The notes beneath the pieces are model-generated. The model was not told the origin of the DNA. It saw nothing but the letters and a program-made list of their open reading frames with translations, and made no database searches. Below are positions 1 to 6,204 of a stretch of DNA of 10,237 nucleotides, one piece after another. Made by a program: the position numbers and the translations under genes. Positions within the stretch are counted from its first letter, which is position 1, and every line of letters begins with the position of its first letter. This DNA comes from DATEZO01 sp035255485 (GTDB taxonomy: Bacteria; Pseudomonadota; Gammaproteobacteria; Burkholderiales; Burkholderiaceae_D), in contig DATEZO010000111.1 in assembly GCA_035255485.1 (NCBI GenBank), positions 1 through 10,237 on the forward strand. The letters run 5' to 3'.

Positions 1-453
1 GAGCAGCGACGCATTCGCGATTTCCATGCCGGTCAGGTCCGACACCATGGTTTGGTAGTTAAGCAGCGCTTCCAGTCGGCCTTGCGAAATCTCTGGCTGA
101 TACGGCGTGTAGGCGGTGTACCAGGCCGGATTTTCCAGCAGATTGCGCAGAATGACGTTCGGCATATGGCAATTGTAATAACCCATGCCGATATACGATT
201 TGAACACCTGGTTTTTCGCGGCGATCTTCTGCAGCTCGTCCAGCACTTCCGGTTCGCTGCGCGCTTCACCGAGCGCCAGCGCCTGTTCCGTCAGGATTGC
301 GCCCGGCACGGCGCTCTTGATCAGGGCCGCCATGGAATCGAATCCAAGTGCTGCCAGCATGCGCTGCTTTTCGACCGCATCCGGTCCGATGTGGCGTTCA
401 ATGAAATCCGAATGCTGTTCCAGATCCCGGAATGCAGGTCTTGCTTGATCCAT
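1..453 (-). CDS. gcvP: Glycine dehydrogenase (decarboxylating), P-protein, N-terminal part
   Basis: This is the PLP-dependent P-protein of the glycine cleavage system. It decarboxylates glycine and passes the aminomethyl group to the lipoyl arm of H-protein in the cytoplasm. Reading the minus strand from 453 gives 151 uninterrupted codons to the window edge, about a sixth of a usual ~950-residue P-protein; the rest lies outside. Family-typical segments are visible: FIERHIGP near residues 18-25, then YIGMGYYNCHMPNVILRN and NPAWYTAYTPYQPEISQGR, followed by LEALLNYQTMVSDLTGMEIA. I chose the ATG at 453 because an AGGA lies about 11 nt upstream; the in-frame ATG at 465 overlaps that purine block. 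It follows gcvH after 52 nt in the same direction, so the two are probably co-transcribed. Identification is very secure, the exact start less so. Confidence 0.95.
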   Translation of the reverse strand, partial: MDQARPAFRDLEQHSDFIERHIGPDAVEKQRMLAALGFDSMAALIKSAVPGAILTEQALALGEARSEPEVLDELQKIAAKNQVFKSYIGMGYYNCHMPNVILRNLLENPAWYTAYTPYQPEISQGRLEALLNYQTMVSDLTGMEIANASLL

Positions 454-505
454 GGCGATACCCATCCTGATAATAATGTGTTGAGTCGAAAAGCGGCACT
501 CGGAA

Positions 506-895
506 TTACCCGAGGCTGGCGACGTAATCCTTGTAACCGGCCTCATCCATGAAACCGCCGAGATCGGCGAGCGATGCGACCTTCATCCTGAAAAACCAGC
601 CGGCGCCCATCGGATCTGCATTCACCGTGCCGGGTTCGTCATTCAGCTGGGTATTCACCTCTACCACGGTCCCGTCGCAAGGAGCCAGGATTTCACCAGC
701 GGTCTTGACCGATTCGATTACCGCAGCCTCTTCACCTTTGGTAAATTCCTTGCCGCTTTCCGGCAGTTGCAGATACACCAGGTCGCCCAGCTGGTCCTGT
801 GCAAAATCGGTGATGCCGATGGTCACGAGGCCATCTTCCTCGATCCGCAGCCATTCATGATCTTGCGTATATTTAGTGGTTTTAGTGCTGCTCAT
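506..895 (-). CDS. gcvH: Glycine cleavage system H-protein
   Basis: This 129-residue protein carries the lipoyl arm that shuttles the aminomethyl intermediate between the P, T and L proteins of the cytoplasmic glycine cleavage complex. The length is normal for the family. The conserved DHEWLR motif is at residues 12-17 and the lipoylation motif ESVKTAGEI puts the modified lysine at K64. The C-terminal half has the usual G-WFF-MK strand around residues 98-105. The ATG at 895 has AAGGA about 9 nt upstream. gcvP follows 52 nt downstream. In many proteobacteria gcvT directly precedes gcvH. Here the upstream neighbour is a divergent unrelated gene, so the T-protein must be encoded elsewhere. I see no glycine riboswitch in the leader. 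Confidence 0.97.
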   Translation of the reverse strand: MSSTKTTKYTQDHEWLRIEEDGLVTIGITDFAQDQLGDLVYLQLPESGKEFTKGEEAAVIESVKTAGEILAPCDGTVVEVNTQLNDEPGTVNADPMGAGWFFRMKVASLADLGGFMDEAGYKDYVASLG

Positions 896-946
896 GTTCA
901 GGATTCCTTCATCAAGTTGTTATTGAAACTGGTATTGGAAAACATG

Positions 947-985
947 TTATGGGCATACGACTGCAATGCCCATGACCAGACGCAT
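947..985 (-). CDS. Candidate 12-codon leader ORF upstream of gcvH
   Basis: Reading the minus strand, GGAGG (991-995) is followed after 5 nt by ATG and the frame MRLVMGIAVVCP, then TAA at 947. The Shine-Dalgarno match is better than that of gcvH itself. The second half of the frame is embedded in a perfect 8-bp inverted repeat, so translation to the stop would disrupt that hairpin. The stop lies 51 nt upstream of the gcvH start. Only one glycine codon is present, so simple glycine-codon attenuation is not suggested. A 12-codon frame can arise by chance; the support is the ribosome site and the placement, not conservation, which I cannot test. Confidence 0.3.
   Translation of the reverse strand: MRLVMGIAVVCP
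949..973 (-). promoter_or_regulatory. Perfect hairpin in the gcvH leader
   Basis: ATGGGCAT (949-956) and ATGCCCAT (966-973) are perfect reverse complements separated by 9 nt. On the minus strand the stem lies 53 nt before the gcvH start and overlaps codons 5-12 and the stop of the candidate leader ORF. No U-tract follows it, so it is not an ordinary intrinsic terminator. It could be an mRNA structure or a protein-binding dyad. Confidence 0.45.
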
Positions 986-1249
986 GAAATCCTCCGAATG
1001 CCACTGCGCCTCGCTGCATCCGCTGCCTGAGCAGACCGCTTATTATGGGGGGAGATTCTAGTGTGTTCCGGATTGCTTGGGTATTCAATTCACCGTCTTC
1101 ATTATTTTTTAACGAACAGATTTTTATTTAAATGTTTAAAAAACGAATCATTCCAGATAATTTTTTGATTTTGAATCACAGCGATCGAAGGCATGGTAAT
1201 TGTCCTCTGCCAGTGAAACCCTTGCGCTATTACGTATAGGAGACTGGAC

Positions 1250-2218
1250 ATGCCAGCATCTCAAGCATTCCCGAGGCGGGGCCTGATTTTTGCCGCTACG
1301 TTGGCCATTATTGCGTTTTGCGGCGGATTGTATGGTTGCCTTGCCATGCGCGGCACATCCATCGAACCGTTTCAAAATACAAACGGCATTACCGTGCCGG
1401 GCAAGGGTATTACCATTTTTGCGGCTGGCGATATTGCCGAATGCAAAAACATCAAACCGGAAAATTCCGGTGCGGCAAAAACAGCCGATATGATTGCCGC
1501 CGGCCTGGACCGGGACAAACGTGCAGCAGTGCTGGGGCTCGGGGACTATGCGTATCCGGTCGGCTTGCTGGAGGAATTCGCCGACTGCTACGAACCTGCC
1601 TGGGGTCGCTTCAGGAATCGCACCTTTCCTGCGCCCGGCAATCACGAATACTATACGCCCTCGGCTACCGGCTATTACACGTATTTTGGCCCGGCCGCCG
1701 GCCCCGACCGGCGCGGGTACTACAGCTTTAACCTGGGCGCATGGCATCTTGTTTCACTTAACAGCAATCTCCAGCCTGCAGACCACCAGCAGCAGATCCT
1801 GTGGCTGCAAGCTGATCTGGCGCGGCATCCGGCGCACTGTACGCTGGCCTTCTGGCATCATCCCCTTTACAGCTCCGGCGGACACGGCAACAACGACCGT
1901 GTGAAAGATTTATGGCAGGCATTGAGCGCCGCCGGCGCCGATGTCGTGCTGGTTGCGCATGATCATGATTACGAGCGCTTTGCGCCGCAGGACAATACGG
2001 GCCGGCGCGATGATATACACGGTATGCGCGAGTTTGTGGTCGGCACCGGCGGTGCAAGGCTGACGCCATTGATGTTTGGCAAGGCAAACAGTGAAGTCAA
2101 GAATAATTCGACGCACGGGGTGCTGCGCATGGTGCTGAAAGATACCGGGTATGAATGGGAATTCATGCCGGTGCCGGGCGGCAACTTTACCGATCGTGGT
2201 GCAGCATTGTGCCATTGA
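1250..2218 (+). CDS. Exported or anchored calcineurin-like metallophosphoesterase
   Basis: This 322-residue protein belongs to the binuclear-metal metallophosphoesterase superfamily, purple acid phosphatase-like branch. Metal-binding motifs occur in family order: GDIAE (D61), GLGDYAY (D99), GNHEYY (N131, H132), FWHHPLY (H203/H204) and AHDHDYER (H237, H239). Residues 11-30 form one hydrophobic segment after two arginines, so the enzyme is probably secreted or membrane-anchored in the periplasm. LYGC at 27-30 resembles a lipobox but has Tyr where a small residue is usual, so lipoprotein processing is doubtful. The start has AGGAG 7 nt upstream. guaC follows with a 141-nt gap. The substrate cannot be read from the sequence; a phosphomonoester or phosphodiester is the family expectation. 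Confidence 0.88.
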   Translation: MPASQAFPRRGLIFAATLAIIAFCGGLYGCLAMRGTSIEPFQNTNGITVPGKGITIFAAGDIAECKNIKPENSGAAKTADMIAAGLDRDKRAAVLGLGDYAYPVGLLEEFADCYEPAWGRFRNRTFPAPGNHEYYTPSATGYYTYFGPAAGPDRRGYYSFNLGAWHLVSLNSNLQPADHQQQILWLQADLARHPAHCTLAFWHHPLYSSGGHGNNDRVKDLWQALSAAGADVVLVAHDHDYERFAPQDNTGRRDDIHGMREFVVGTGGARLTPLMFGKANSEVKNNSTHGVLRMVLKDTGYEWEFMPVPGGNFTDRGAALCH

Positions 2219-2359
2219 ACCCGTCTTATGCAATGCGGGATATACCGCCTACAAAACGCTGTCTATACAGACAAGTTGCCGTCATGTTTTCGTACAGGAT
2301 TTGACTTGCGCACCGCGCAATTGAATCAAGACGCCATCGCCACTTTTCGAAAAACCACC

Positions 2360-3412
2360 ATGCATATTGAAGAATCGATCAAGCTTGATTTCAAGGATGT
2401 CCTGATCCGTCCGAAGCGCTCCACGCTGACTTCCCGTTCCGAAGTCGATATCAACCGGGAGTTCCTGTTTCACAATTCCCGCATGAAGTATCACGGTATA
2501 CCGATCATCGCCGCCAACATGGATAGCACCGGCACTTTCGAAATGGCGCGTGCGCTCGGCCGCCATGGCTTGTCGGCCGCGCTCCACAAGCATCACTCTC
2601 AGGAGGAGCTGGTGGCCTTCTTCCGCTCGCTGCAGAATGACAAGCTGCCTGCGTCATCGGCATTTTATTCGATGGGCATCGGCAAGACCGACTATGAAAA
2701 ATTCGCCGCCGTGATGACGCATGCCGGCGATATGGTCGAATATGTCTGCATCGATGTCGCCAACGGCTATACCGAAGGCTTCATCAATTTCGTCAAGAAG
2801 GTGCGCAACGCCTTCCCGCGCCTGACGATCATGGCGGGCAATGTCGTGACCGGCGACATCACGGAAGAACTGATTCTGGCCGGCGCGGATATTGTCAAGG
2901 TCGGCATCGGCCCTGGCTCGGTATGCACCACGCGTAAAATGACCGGCGTAGGCTACCCGCAGCTCTCCGCGATCATCGAGTGCGCGGATGCGGCGCATGG
3001 CCTGGGCGGGCAAATCTGCGCCGATGGCGGCTGCGCAGTGCCGGGCGATCTGGCCAAGGCATTTGGCGGCGGCGCCGACTTCATCATGCTGGGCGGCATG
3101 CTGGCCGGCCACGACGAATGCGCCGGCGACCTGGTGGAACGCGATGGCAAGAAATTCAAGCGCTTTTACGGCATGAGCAGCCGCACTGCAATGGAAAAAT
3201 ATGCAGGCGGCGTCGCGCACTATCGTGCGAGCGAAGGCAAGGAAGTACTGGTCGACTATCGCGGCCCGGTGGATGACACGCTCCAGGACATCTTGGGCGG
3301 CGTGCGCTCGGCCTGCACCTATGTCGGTGCGCACAAGCTGAAGGAACTGACCAAGCGCGCCACCTTCATCCGGGTAACGCAGCAATTAAATGACATGTTC
3401 GGGAAATCCTGA
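2360..3412 (+). CDS. guaC: GMP reductase
   Basis: This enzyme reduces GMP to IMP with NADPH, releasing ammonia, in cytoplasmic purine interconversion. From the ATG at 2360 it is 350 residues, close to the 347 of E. coli GuaC, and begins with the same MxIEE...LxFKDVLIRPKRSTL pattern. Other hallmarks are AANMDSTGTF (51-60), the CIDVANGY strand (130-137), the catalytic loop GIGPGSVCTTR with the nucleophilic cysteine at C189, DGGC (222-225), FGGGADFIMLGGMLAGH and the FYGMSS flap (269-274). The frame stays open upstream to 2228, but those 44 codons do not resemble the family N-terminus and are treated as leader. No strong Shine-Dalgarno precedes the ATG. A 2H-phosphoesterase gene starts 3 nt after the stop. 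Confidence 0.96.
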   Translation: MHIEESIKLDFKDVLIRPKRSTLTSRSEVDINREFLFHNSRMKYHGIPIIAANMDSTGTFEMARALGRHGLSAALHKHHSQEELVAFFRSLQNDKLPASSAFYSMGIGKTDYEKFAAVMTHAGDMVEYVCIDVANGYTEGFINFVKKVRNAFPRLTIMAGNVVTGDITEELILAGADIVKVGIGPGSVCTTRKMTGVGYPQLSAIIECADAAHGLGGQICADGGCAVPGDLAKAFGGGADFIMLGGMLAGHDECAGDLVERDGKKFKRFYGMSSRTAMEKYAGGVAHYRASEGKEVLVDYRGPVDDTLQDILGGVRSACTYVGAHKLKELTKRATFIRVTQQLNDMFGKS

Positions 3413-3415
3413 AGC

Positions 3416-3961
3416 ATGACAAGCAATGCCATGGACCAGGCCGCCGCGCAATCGATCCGCCTGTTCTTTGCGCTCTGGCCGGATGAGGCGACACAAACAG
3501 CCCTGATGCGCCTCCAGGCACGCATGCAGGGCCGCAGGACACGGCGCGAAAATCTTCACATCACGCTGGCTTTTCTCGGCCGGCAGCCGCCAGACAAGCT
3601 GCCCGTTCTTGCACAAATCCTGCACGGCCTTGCGCCGGCGGATGTGGCGCTGGAAATCGATCGCATCGGTTACTTCAGGCGCAAGCGAATTGCATGGGCC
3701 GGCATGCATGCCTCACCCGAGCCCTTGACCGGCCTGCATCGCACCCTGACCGAGGCGCTGATCCGGCATGGCATCGACTATGACAGCGCATCCGCCTTTC
3801 GCCCGCACGTGACGCTGGCGCGCGATGCCGCGGCGCCTGATGAGATGCCGTTTGAAGCCGTTGCCTGGCGCACCAGCCAGATTGCCTTGGTCGAATCGGT
3901 CACGCTACCCGAAGGCCCCGTGTATCGGACCGTGTTTGGCACGAATCCGTACGGCACCTGA
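3416..3961 (+). CDS. thpR: RNA 2',3'-cyclic phosphodiesterase / 2'-5' RNA ligase family
   Basis: This 181-residue protein is a 2H phosphoesterase of the LigT/ThpR type, a family that opens 2',3'-cyclic phosphates on RNA and in vitro joins tRNA halves through 2'-5' bonds. Both signature HxT tetrapeptides are present, HITL at 48-51 and HVTL at 131-134, each followed by the usual strand. The N-terminal RLFFALWP and late R-PHVTLAR segments are typical, and the length is normal. No signal peptide is seen, so it is cytoplasmic. Its start lies only 3 nt after the guaC stop with a weak ribosome site, implying translational coupling. A second ATG five codons in (3431) is an alternative start. The cellular RNA target is unknown. 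Confidence 0.9.
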   Translation: MTSNAMDQAAAQSIRLFFALWPDEATQTALMRLQARMQGRRTRRENLHITLAFLGRQPPDKLPVLAQILHGLAPADVALEIDRIGYFRRKRIAWAGMHASPEPLTGLHRTLTEALIRHGIDYDSASAFRPHVTLARDAAAPDEMPFEAVAWRTSQIALVESVTLPEGPVYRTVFGTNPYGT

Positions 3962-4201
3962 GTCCGGCACGTCTTGCATATCGTCAGAACCATTGACGTT
4001 TCACAACATATTTCTCCGCATTCTCCGCAAGATTTCAAGATTGATGTATTGGATGATTTCTTTATCGCCAAATCAGGCGGATCGGGATATTCGAGTGCTT
4101 TCATCTTGTCAAATGCACTTAAGGCAATCCATTGTCGCAAGAAGCAGAGCGGGTCGTTCTTGCATGACTGATCCGGCTGCAGTTATTTACTGGAGGGGCG
4201 T
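3962..4201 (+). other. Intergenic region without a supported gene
   Basis: These 240 bases lie between the 2H-phosphoesterase gene and the hypothetical gene at 4202. A 65-codon frame beginning with TTG at 3974 crosses most of it, but it has no ribosome site and no recognisable motif, so I do not call it. No T-tract terminator follows the upstream gene. The last ten bases carry the strong GGAGG (4192-4196) that serves the next start. The base composition is lower in G+C than the flanking genes. Confidence 0.4.
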
Positions 4202-4900
4202 ATGCAAACTGAATTAACACAGAAAACCGGCACCGATATGGAAGAAATGAATGAAAAGCTACGCAAAGACGTCATAAAGTCCCTGGAGCAGTACGGCAAG
4301 GCGAAGATGACGGATCTTGGTGGCATGTCGGATACCGAGCGCACCAAATGGCTGTTCTGGAATCTTCATGAAAATCTGGATGAACTCAGAAAACTCGAAC
4401 CCGCATTGGTCGGGCAAATCATCCGCACGCAATTGACAGTCAGCGATGGCTACTCGATGTGGACCGAAACCTGCGGTATCGAAAAGCGCATCGAACTGAG
4501 CTGCAAATGGCAACTTCTCCTGACAGACGGGACCTATCAAAAGGAAGAGACGTATCCGCTTAGTCAAGGCTGGATCGATCTGTTCGTAGGGAAAACGCCG
4601 CCGCCGCATCCGATGCTGCAGGAAAAGCAGAAAGGCTATCTTGATTCGGACAGCCCACTCTATCCTAACCAGCTGTTCCTGTATGGCTGGATCACGGAAG
4701 GCGTATGGGAAGAAATCAAGCCGCAGTTGTACAACGCCAGTGCAAACTGCCATACGGACATTTTCCTGCGGGATGATTTCCTGTATCCGGTCAAGCCAGG
4801 CCTGGATTTTGTAACGGGTCCCGCCGGCTCCATCGGCATTACCAATATCGAATTCCGTACCACCACTCAACCAAGGCTGACCACCTGGGTCAACAATTGA
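4202..4900 (+). CDS. Hypothetical soluble protein, 232 aa
   Basis: I do not recognise this protein. It starts at an ATG with a strong GGAGG 5 nt upstream. An in-frame ATG at 4238 (residue 13) is a weaker alternative. Residues 13-75 look helical and charged (LRKDVIKSLEQYGKAKM, then KWLFWNLHENLDELRKLEP). The remainder is richer in aromatic and beta-type stretches, for example WTETCGIEKRIELSCKWQLL and QLFLYGWITEGVWEEIKP, with a Pro-rich TPPPHP around 139-144. There is no signal peptide, transmembrane segment or obvious catalytic motif. The codon use and long open frame support real coding. It stands alone, with 240 bp before it and a long spacer after it, so context gives no functional hint. Confidence 0.75.
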   Translation: MQTELTQKTGTDMEEMNEKLRKDVIKSLEQYGKAKMTDLGGMSDTERTKWLFWNLHENLDELRKLEPALVGQIIRTQLTVSDGYSMWTETCGIEKRIELSCKWQLLLTDGTYQKEETYPLSQGWIDLFVGKTPPPHPMLQEKQKGYLDSDSPLYPNQLFLYGWITEGVWEEIKPQLYNASANCHTDIFLRDDFLYPVKPGLDFVTGPAGSIGITNIEFRTTTQPRLTTWVNN

Positions 4901-4983
4901 CGCGGCTTCCATGCGGCAAATAGCGCCGCGACAAGGACATGAGAATGCACTTTTTCAGCGCTTGCCCATTCCTTGGGTCAAAA

Positions 4984-5043
4984 ATATACTCGTATATGTA
5001 TTTTTAAACACCCGCGGTTTAATTGCGAATATATTGGTATATT
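4984..5043. repeat. Pair of AT-rich inverted repeats
   Basis: ATATAC-TC-GTATAT (4984-4997) and AATATA-TTGG-TATATT (5028-5043) are both perfect inverted repeats with short centres. Their centres are 45 bp apart, close to a whole number of helical turns, which would place two bound dimers on the same face. They may be operators for a regulator acting on the genes to either side, or simply AT-rich promoter DNA. Which gene they would control is not evident. Confidence 0.35.
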
Positions 5044-5230
5044 TAACTATACTCCCTACCATTTCGGTTCTGTGCCGTTAAGGTTTATCAATTATTCCGG
5101 TTTCTCATCGCTTCCTCTGCCTGCAATGCCTCTCTCGTTGTCGGTGGTGTGCCGACGATGCCATATCGATTTTTCCAAGCCGAAAAGTCGCTTGACTCCA
5201 GAGGAAAGCCGCTCAAACAACAGGCGAATG

Positions 5231-5267
5231 CACACTGCTGCATGCGGTGTGATCCCTCTATTTTTTT
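5231..5267 (+). terminator. Possible weak intrinsic terminator
   Basis: CACACTGC (5231-5238) and GCGGTGTG (5244-5251) pair in RNA as an 8-bp stem with one G-U pair and a 5-nt loop. Seven T residues (5261-5267) follow, but after a 9-nt gap, which is longer than normal. It could end a transcript started within the spacer, for instance from the TATACT at 5048. Confidence is low because of that gap. Confidence 0.25.
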
Positions 5268-5280
5268 GAACTGGACGGCT

Positions 5281-5300
5281 TTTTCAAGGCTGCTTGAAAA
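5281..5300. repeat. Perfect 8-bp inverted repeat
   Basis: TTTTCAAG (5281-5288) and CTTGAAAA (5293-5300) are exact reverse complements around a 4-nt GCTG centre. The repeat lies across the candidate TTG start of the small ORF at 5294 and about 150 bp before the dsbA-like gene. As RNA it would be a stable tetraloop hairpin; as DNA it is a plausible operator. A second dyad, GATTCG/CGAATC, lies at 5342-5356. Confidence 0.4.
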
Positions 5301-5455
5301 TTCAAATAGATGGACAACGTGCGATGCTGCACCTTGAAGATGATTCGAAGCGAATCGCCGCCGGTCTGCACTTTGCCATAAGCCTCCGAATGAAAGGCAT
5401 TCTGCGGCCTCTTGACACCTATTTGAAGAAAGATGAGGCTTTATGCCCAGCCTGA
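5294..5455 (+). CDS. Possible small protein overlapping the dsbA-like start
   Basis: A frame of 53 codons runs from TTG at 5294 (AAGG 4 nt upstream) to TGA at 5455, overlapping the next gene's start by 13 nt. The product would begin MKIQIDGQRAMLHLEDD and continue with an amphipathic, basic-acidic helix-like stretch ending LDTYLKKDEALCPA. An inner ATG at 5324 is an alternative start but has no clear ribosome site. I do not recognise it. In favour: balanced protein-like composition, an overlap that would couple translation to the downstream gene, and no other gene in this space. Against: the unusual start codon and short length. The frame is open back only to 5270. Confidence 0.35.
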   Translation: MKIQIDGQRAMLHLEDDSKRIAAGLHFAISLRMKGILRPLDTYLKKDEALCPA

Positions 5456-6081
5456 TTTATATCGCAGATCCGATGTGCTCGTGGTGCTATGGCTTCGGCC
5501 CGGAGCTTGCGACCCTGCTTCAGGGGTTGCCGGAGCTGCCGCTGGAAATCATGGTCGGGGGGCTGCGTATCCATAACCCGAAGGCAATGGATGAGGCATC
5601 AAGAGCCACGTTGCTGTCGCACTGGAAGCAGGTGGAGCAGGCAAGCGGCCGGCCTTTTGTCCATGGCGCATTGGCGTCGCCGGATTTTGTCTACGATACC
5701 GAGCCGGCATGCCGCGCGCTGGTAGCCGCACGCATGCTGGCTCCTGCGGCATCGCTTTATGTGTTCCACGCCATTCAGCACGCTTTTTATGCGACAGGAT
5801 GGGATGTGACGCAGGGCGATGTATTGGCGCAAGTCGCCTCCACTGCGCTGGCAGAGACGGGATTTACCATCGAACCGGCGGCCTTCCGTGCAAAATGGAC
5901 CGCACCTGAGACAATTGCCGCGACCGCCGAGGATTTCGACCAAGTGCGCCGTTGGGGTATTTCCGGCTTCCCTGCCTTATTACTGGAACGCGATGGCAAC
6001 CTGGATCTTGTGACCTCTGGCTACATGAACATAGAAGGATTGGTTGCAAATATGCAGGCAATCATCGATCAGGATGCATGA
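5443..6081 (+). CDS. Cytoplasmic DsbA-family thioredoxin-fold oxidoreductase
   Basis: This 212-residue protein has the DsbA-like thioredoxin fold with an inserted helical domain. The active site is DPMCSWCYGFGPE with redox cysteines C12 and C15, and the cis-proline is P177 in GISGFPALLL. These features match the predicted protein-disulfide isomerase group (FrnE/COG3531-like) rather than true periplasmic DsbA. There is no signal peptide, because the first strand begins at residue 3, so it should act in the cytoplasm on thiols or small substrates. The ATG at 5443 has GAGG 4 nt upstream. A possible small ORF overlaps this start. The next gene converges on it with a 123-bp gap. 2-Hydroxychromene-2-carboxylate isomerase-like proteins share the fold but usually lack the CxxC seen here. 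Confidence 0.85.
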   Translation: MPSLIYIADPMCSWCYGFGPELATLLQGLPELPLEIMVGGLRIHNPKAMDEASRATLLSHWKQVEQASGRPFVHGALASPDFVYDTEPACRALVAARMLAPAASLYVFHAIQHAFYATGWDVTQGDVLAQVASTALAETGFTIEPAAFRAKWTAPETIAATAEDFDQVRRWGISGFPALLLERDGNLDLVTSGYMNIEGLVANMQAIIDQDA

Positions 6082-6123
6082 AGTGCAATGCAGGGAAGCG
6101 CGATCGGCTTTCGGCATGTCAAT

Positions 6124-6162
6124 AAAAAACCCGGGTGTCGCGCAAAGCACGGTAACCGGGTT
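6124..6162 (-). terminator. Intrinsic terminator of the Asr-like gene
   Basis: AACCCGG (6128-6134) and CCGGGTT (6156-6162) form a 7-bp stem; inside it GTG/CAC can add pairs. On the minus strand the stem is followed directly by a T-run (A-run at 6124-6129 on the plus strand). It sits 43 nt after the stop of the small exported protein gene. There is no T-run on the plus side, so it does not serve the converging dsbA-like gene. Confidence 0.8.
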
Positions 6163-6204
6163 GGGATGCGGCAAACCAGTGGTAACGTAATAGCGCAGCT
6201 GGGC

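Larger units (their letters stand above)
896..1249. other. Divergent intergenic region, gcvH / metallophosphoesterase
   Basis: This 354-bp spacer separates two divergently transcribed genes and must hold both promoters. The gcvH side (about 896-1060) contains a 12-codon candidate leader ORF and a perfect 8-bp hairpin, listed separately. On the minus strand a TAGAAT (1056-1061) resembles a -10 box, but no -35 sits at normal spacing. The middle (about 1100-1165) is much more AT-rich than the flanks and has A/T runs in both strands, typical of divergent promoter DNA. The partly repeated blocks beginning AACGAA at 1111 and 1143 may be chance. The conserved glycine riboswitch core is absent. Confidence 0.5.
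4901..5293. other. Dyad-rich intergenic spacer
   Basis: No convincing gene lies here. Immediately after the hypothetical gene, CGCGGC (4901-4906) and GCCGCG (4925-4930) can pair across an 18-nt loop, but no T-tract follows. The stretch from about 4980 to 5055 is strikingly AT-rich and contains two dyads, listed separately, and a TATACT (5048-5053) that could be a -10 box with only a poor TTGCGA at 19 bp. Further on is a hairpin before a T-run (5231-5267) and an 8-bp dyad (5281-5300). A 98-codon frame across 4973-5269 lacks a ribosome site and recognisable content and was not called. Confidence 0.5.

Noticed and set aside
896..1060. Glycine riboswitch before gcvH
   Set aside because: The conserved aptamer core and the tandem arrangement are not seen in the minus-strand leader.
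1148..1747. 199-codon minus-strand frame under the metallophosphoesterase gene
   Set aside because: It is the shadow of a gene with clear catalytic motifs on the other strand.
2268..2279. CTGTCTATACAG dyad as a LexA box
   Set aside because: The half-sites CTGT/ACAG are separated by 4 bp, not the 8 bp needed for a LexA operator.
2228..2359. 44-codon N-terminal extension of GMP reductase
   Set aside because: Known GuaC proteins begin at the equivalent of 2360; the extension has no ribosome site or family similarity.
2654..3385. 243-codon minus-strand frame under guaC
   Set aside because: It is antisense to a fully supported gene and rich in Ala/His/Arg as expected for a shadow frame.
3974..4171. 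65-codon frame in the spacer after the 2H-phosphoesterase gene
   Set aside because: It has a TTG start, no ribosome site and no recognisable motif; the antisense 120-codon frame overlaps a real gene.
4973..5269. 98-codon frame in the AT-rich spacer
   Set aside because: It crosses the dyads and hairpin, lacks a ribosome site and has unlikely composition for a protein.
5413..5442. TTGACA as a promoter for the dsbA-like gene
   Set aside because: At normal spacing no -10 exists and it would fall over the ribosome site and start codon.
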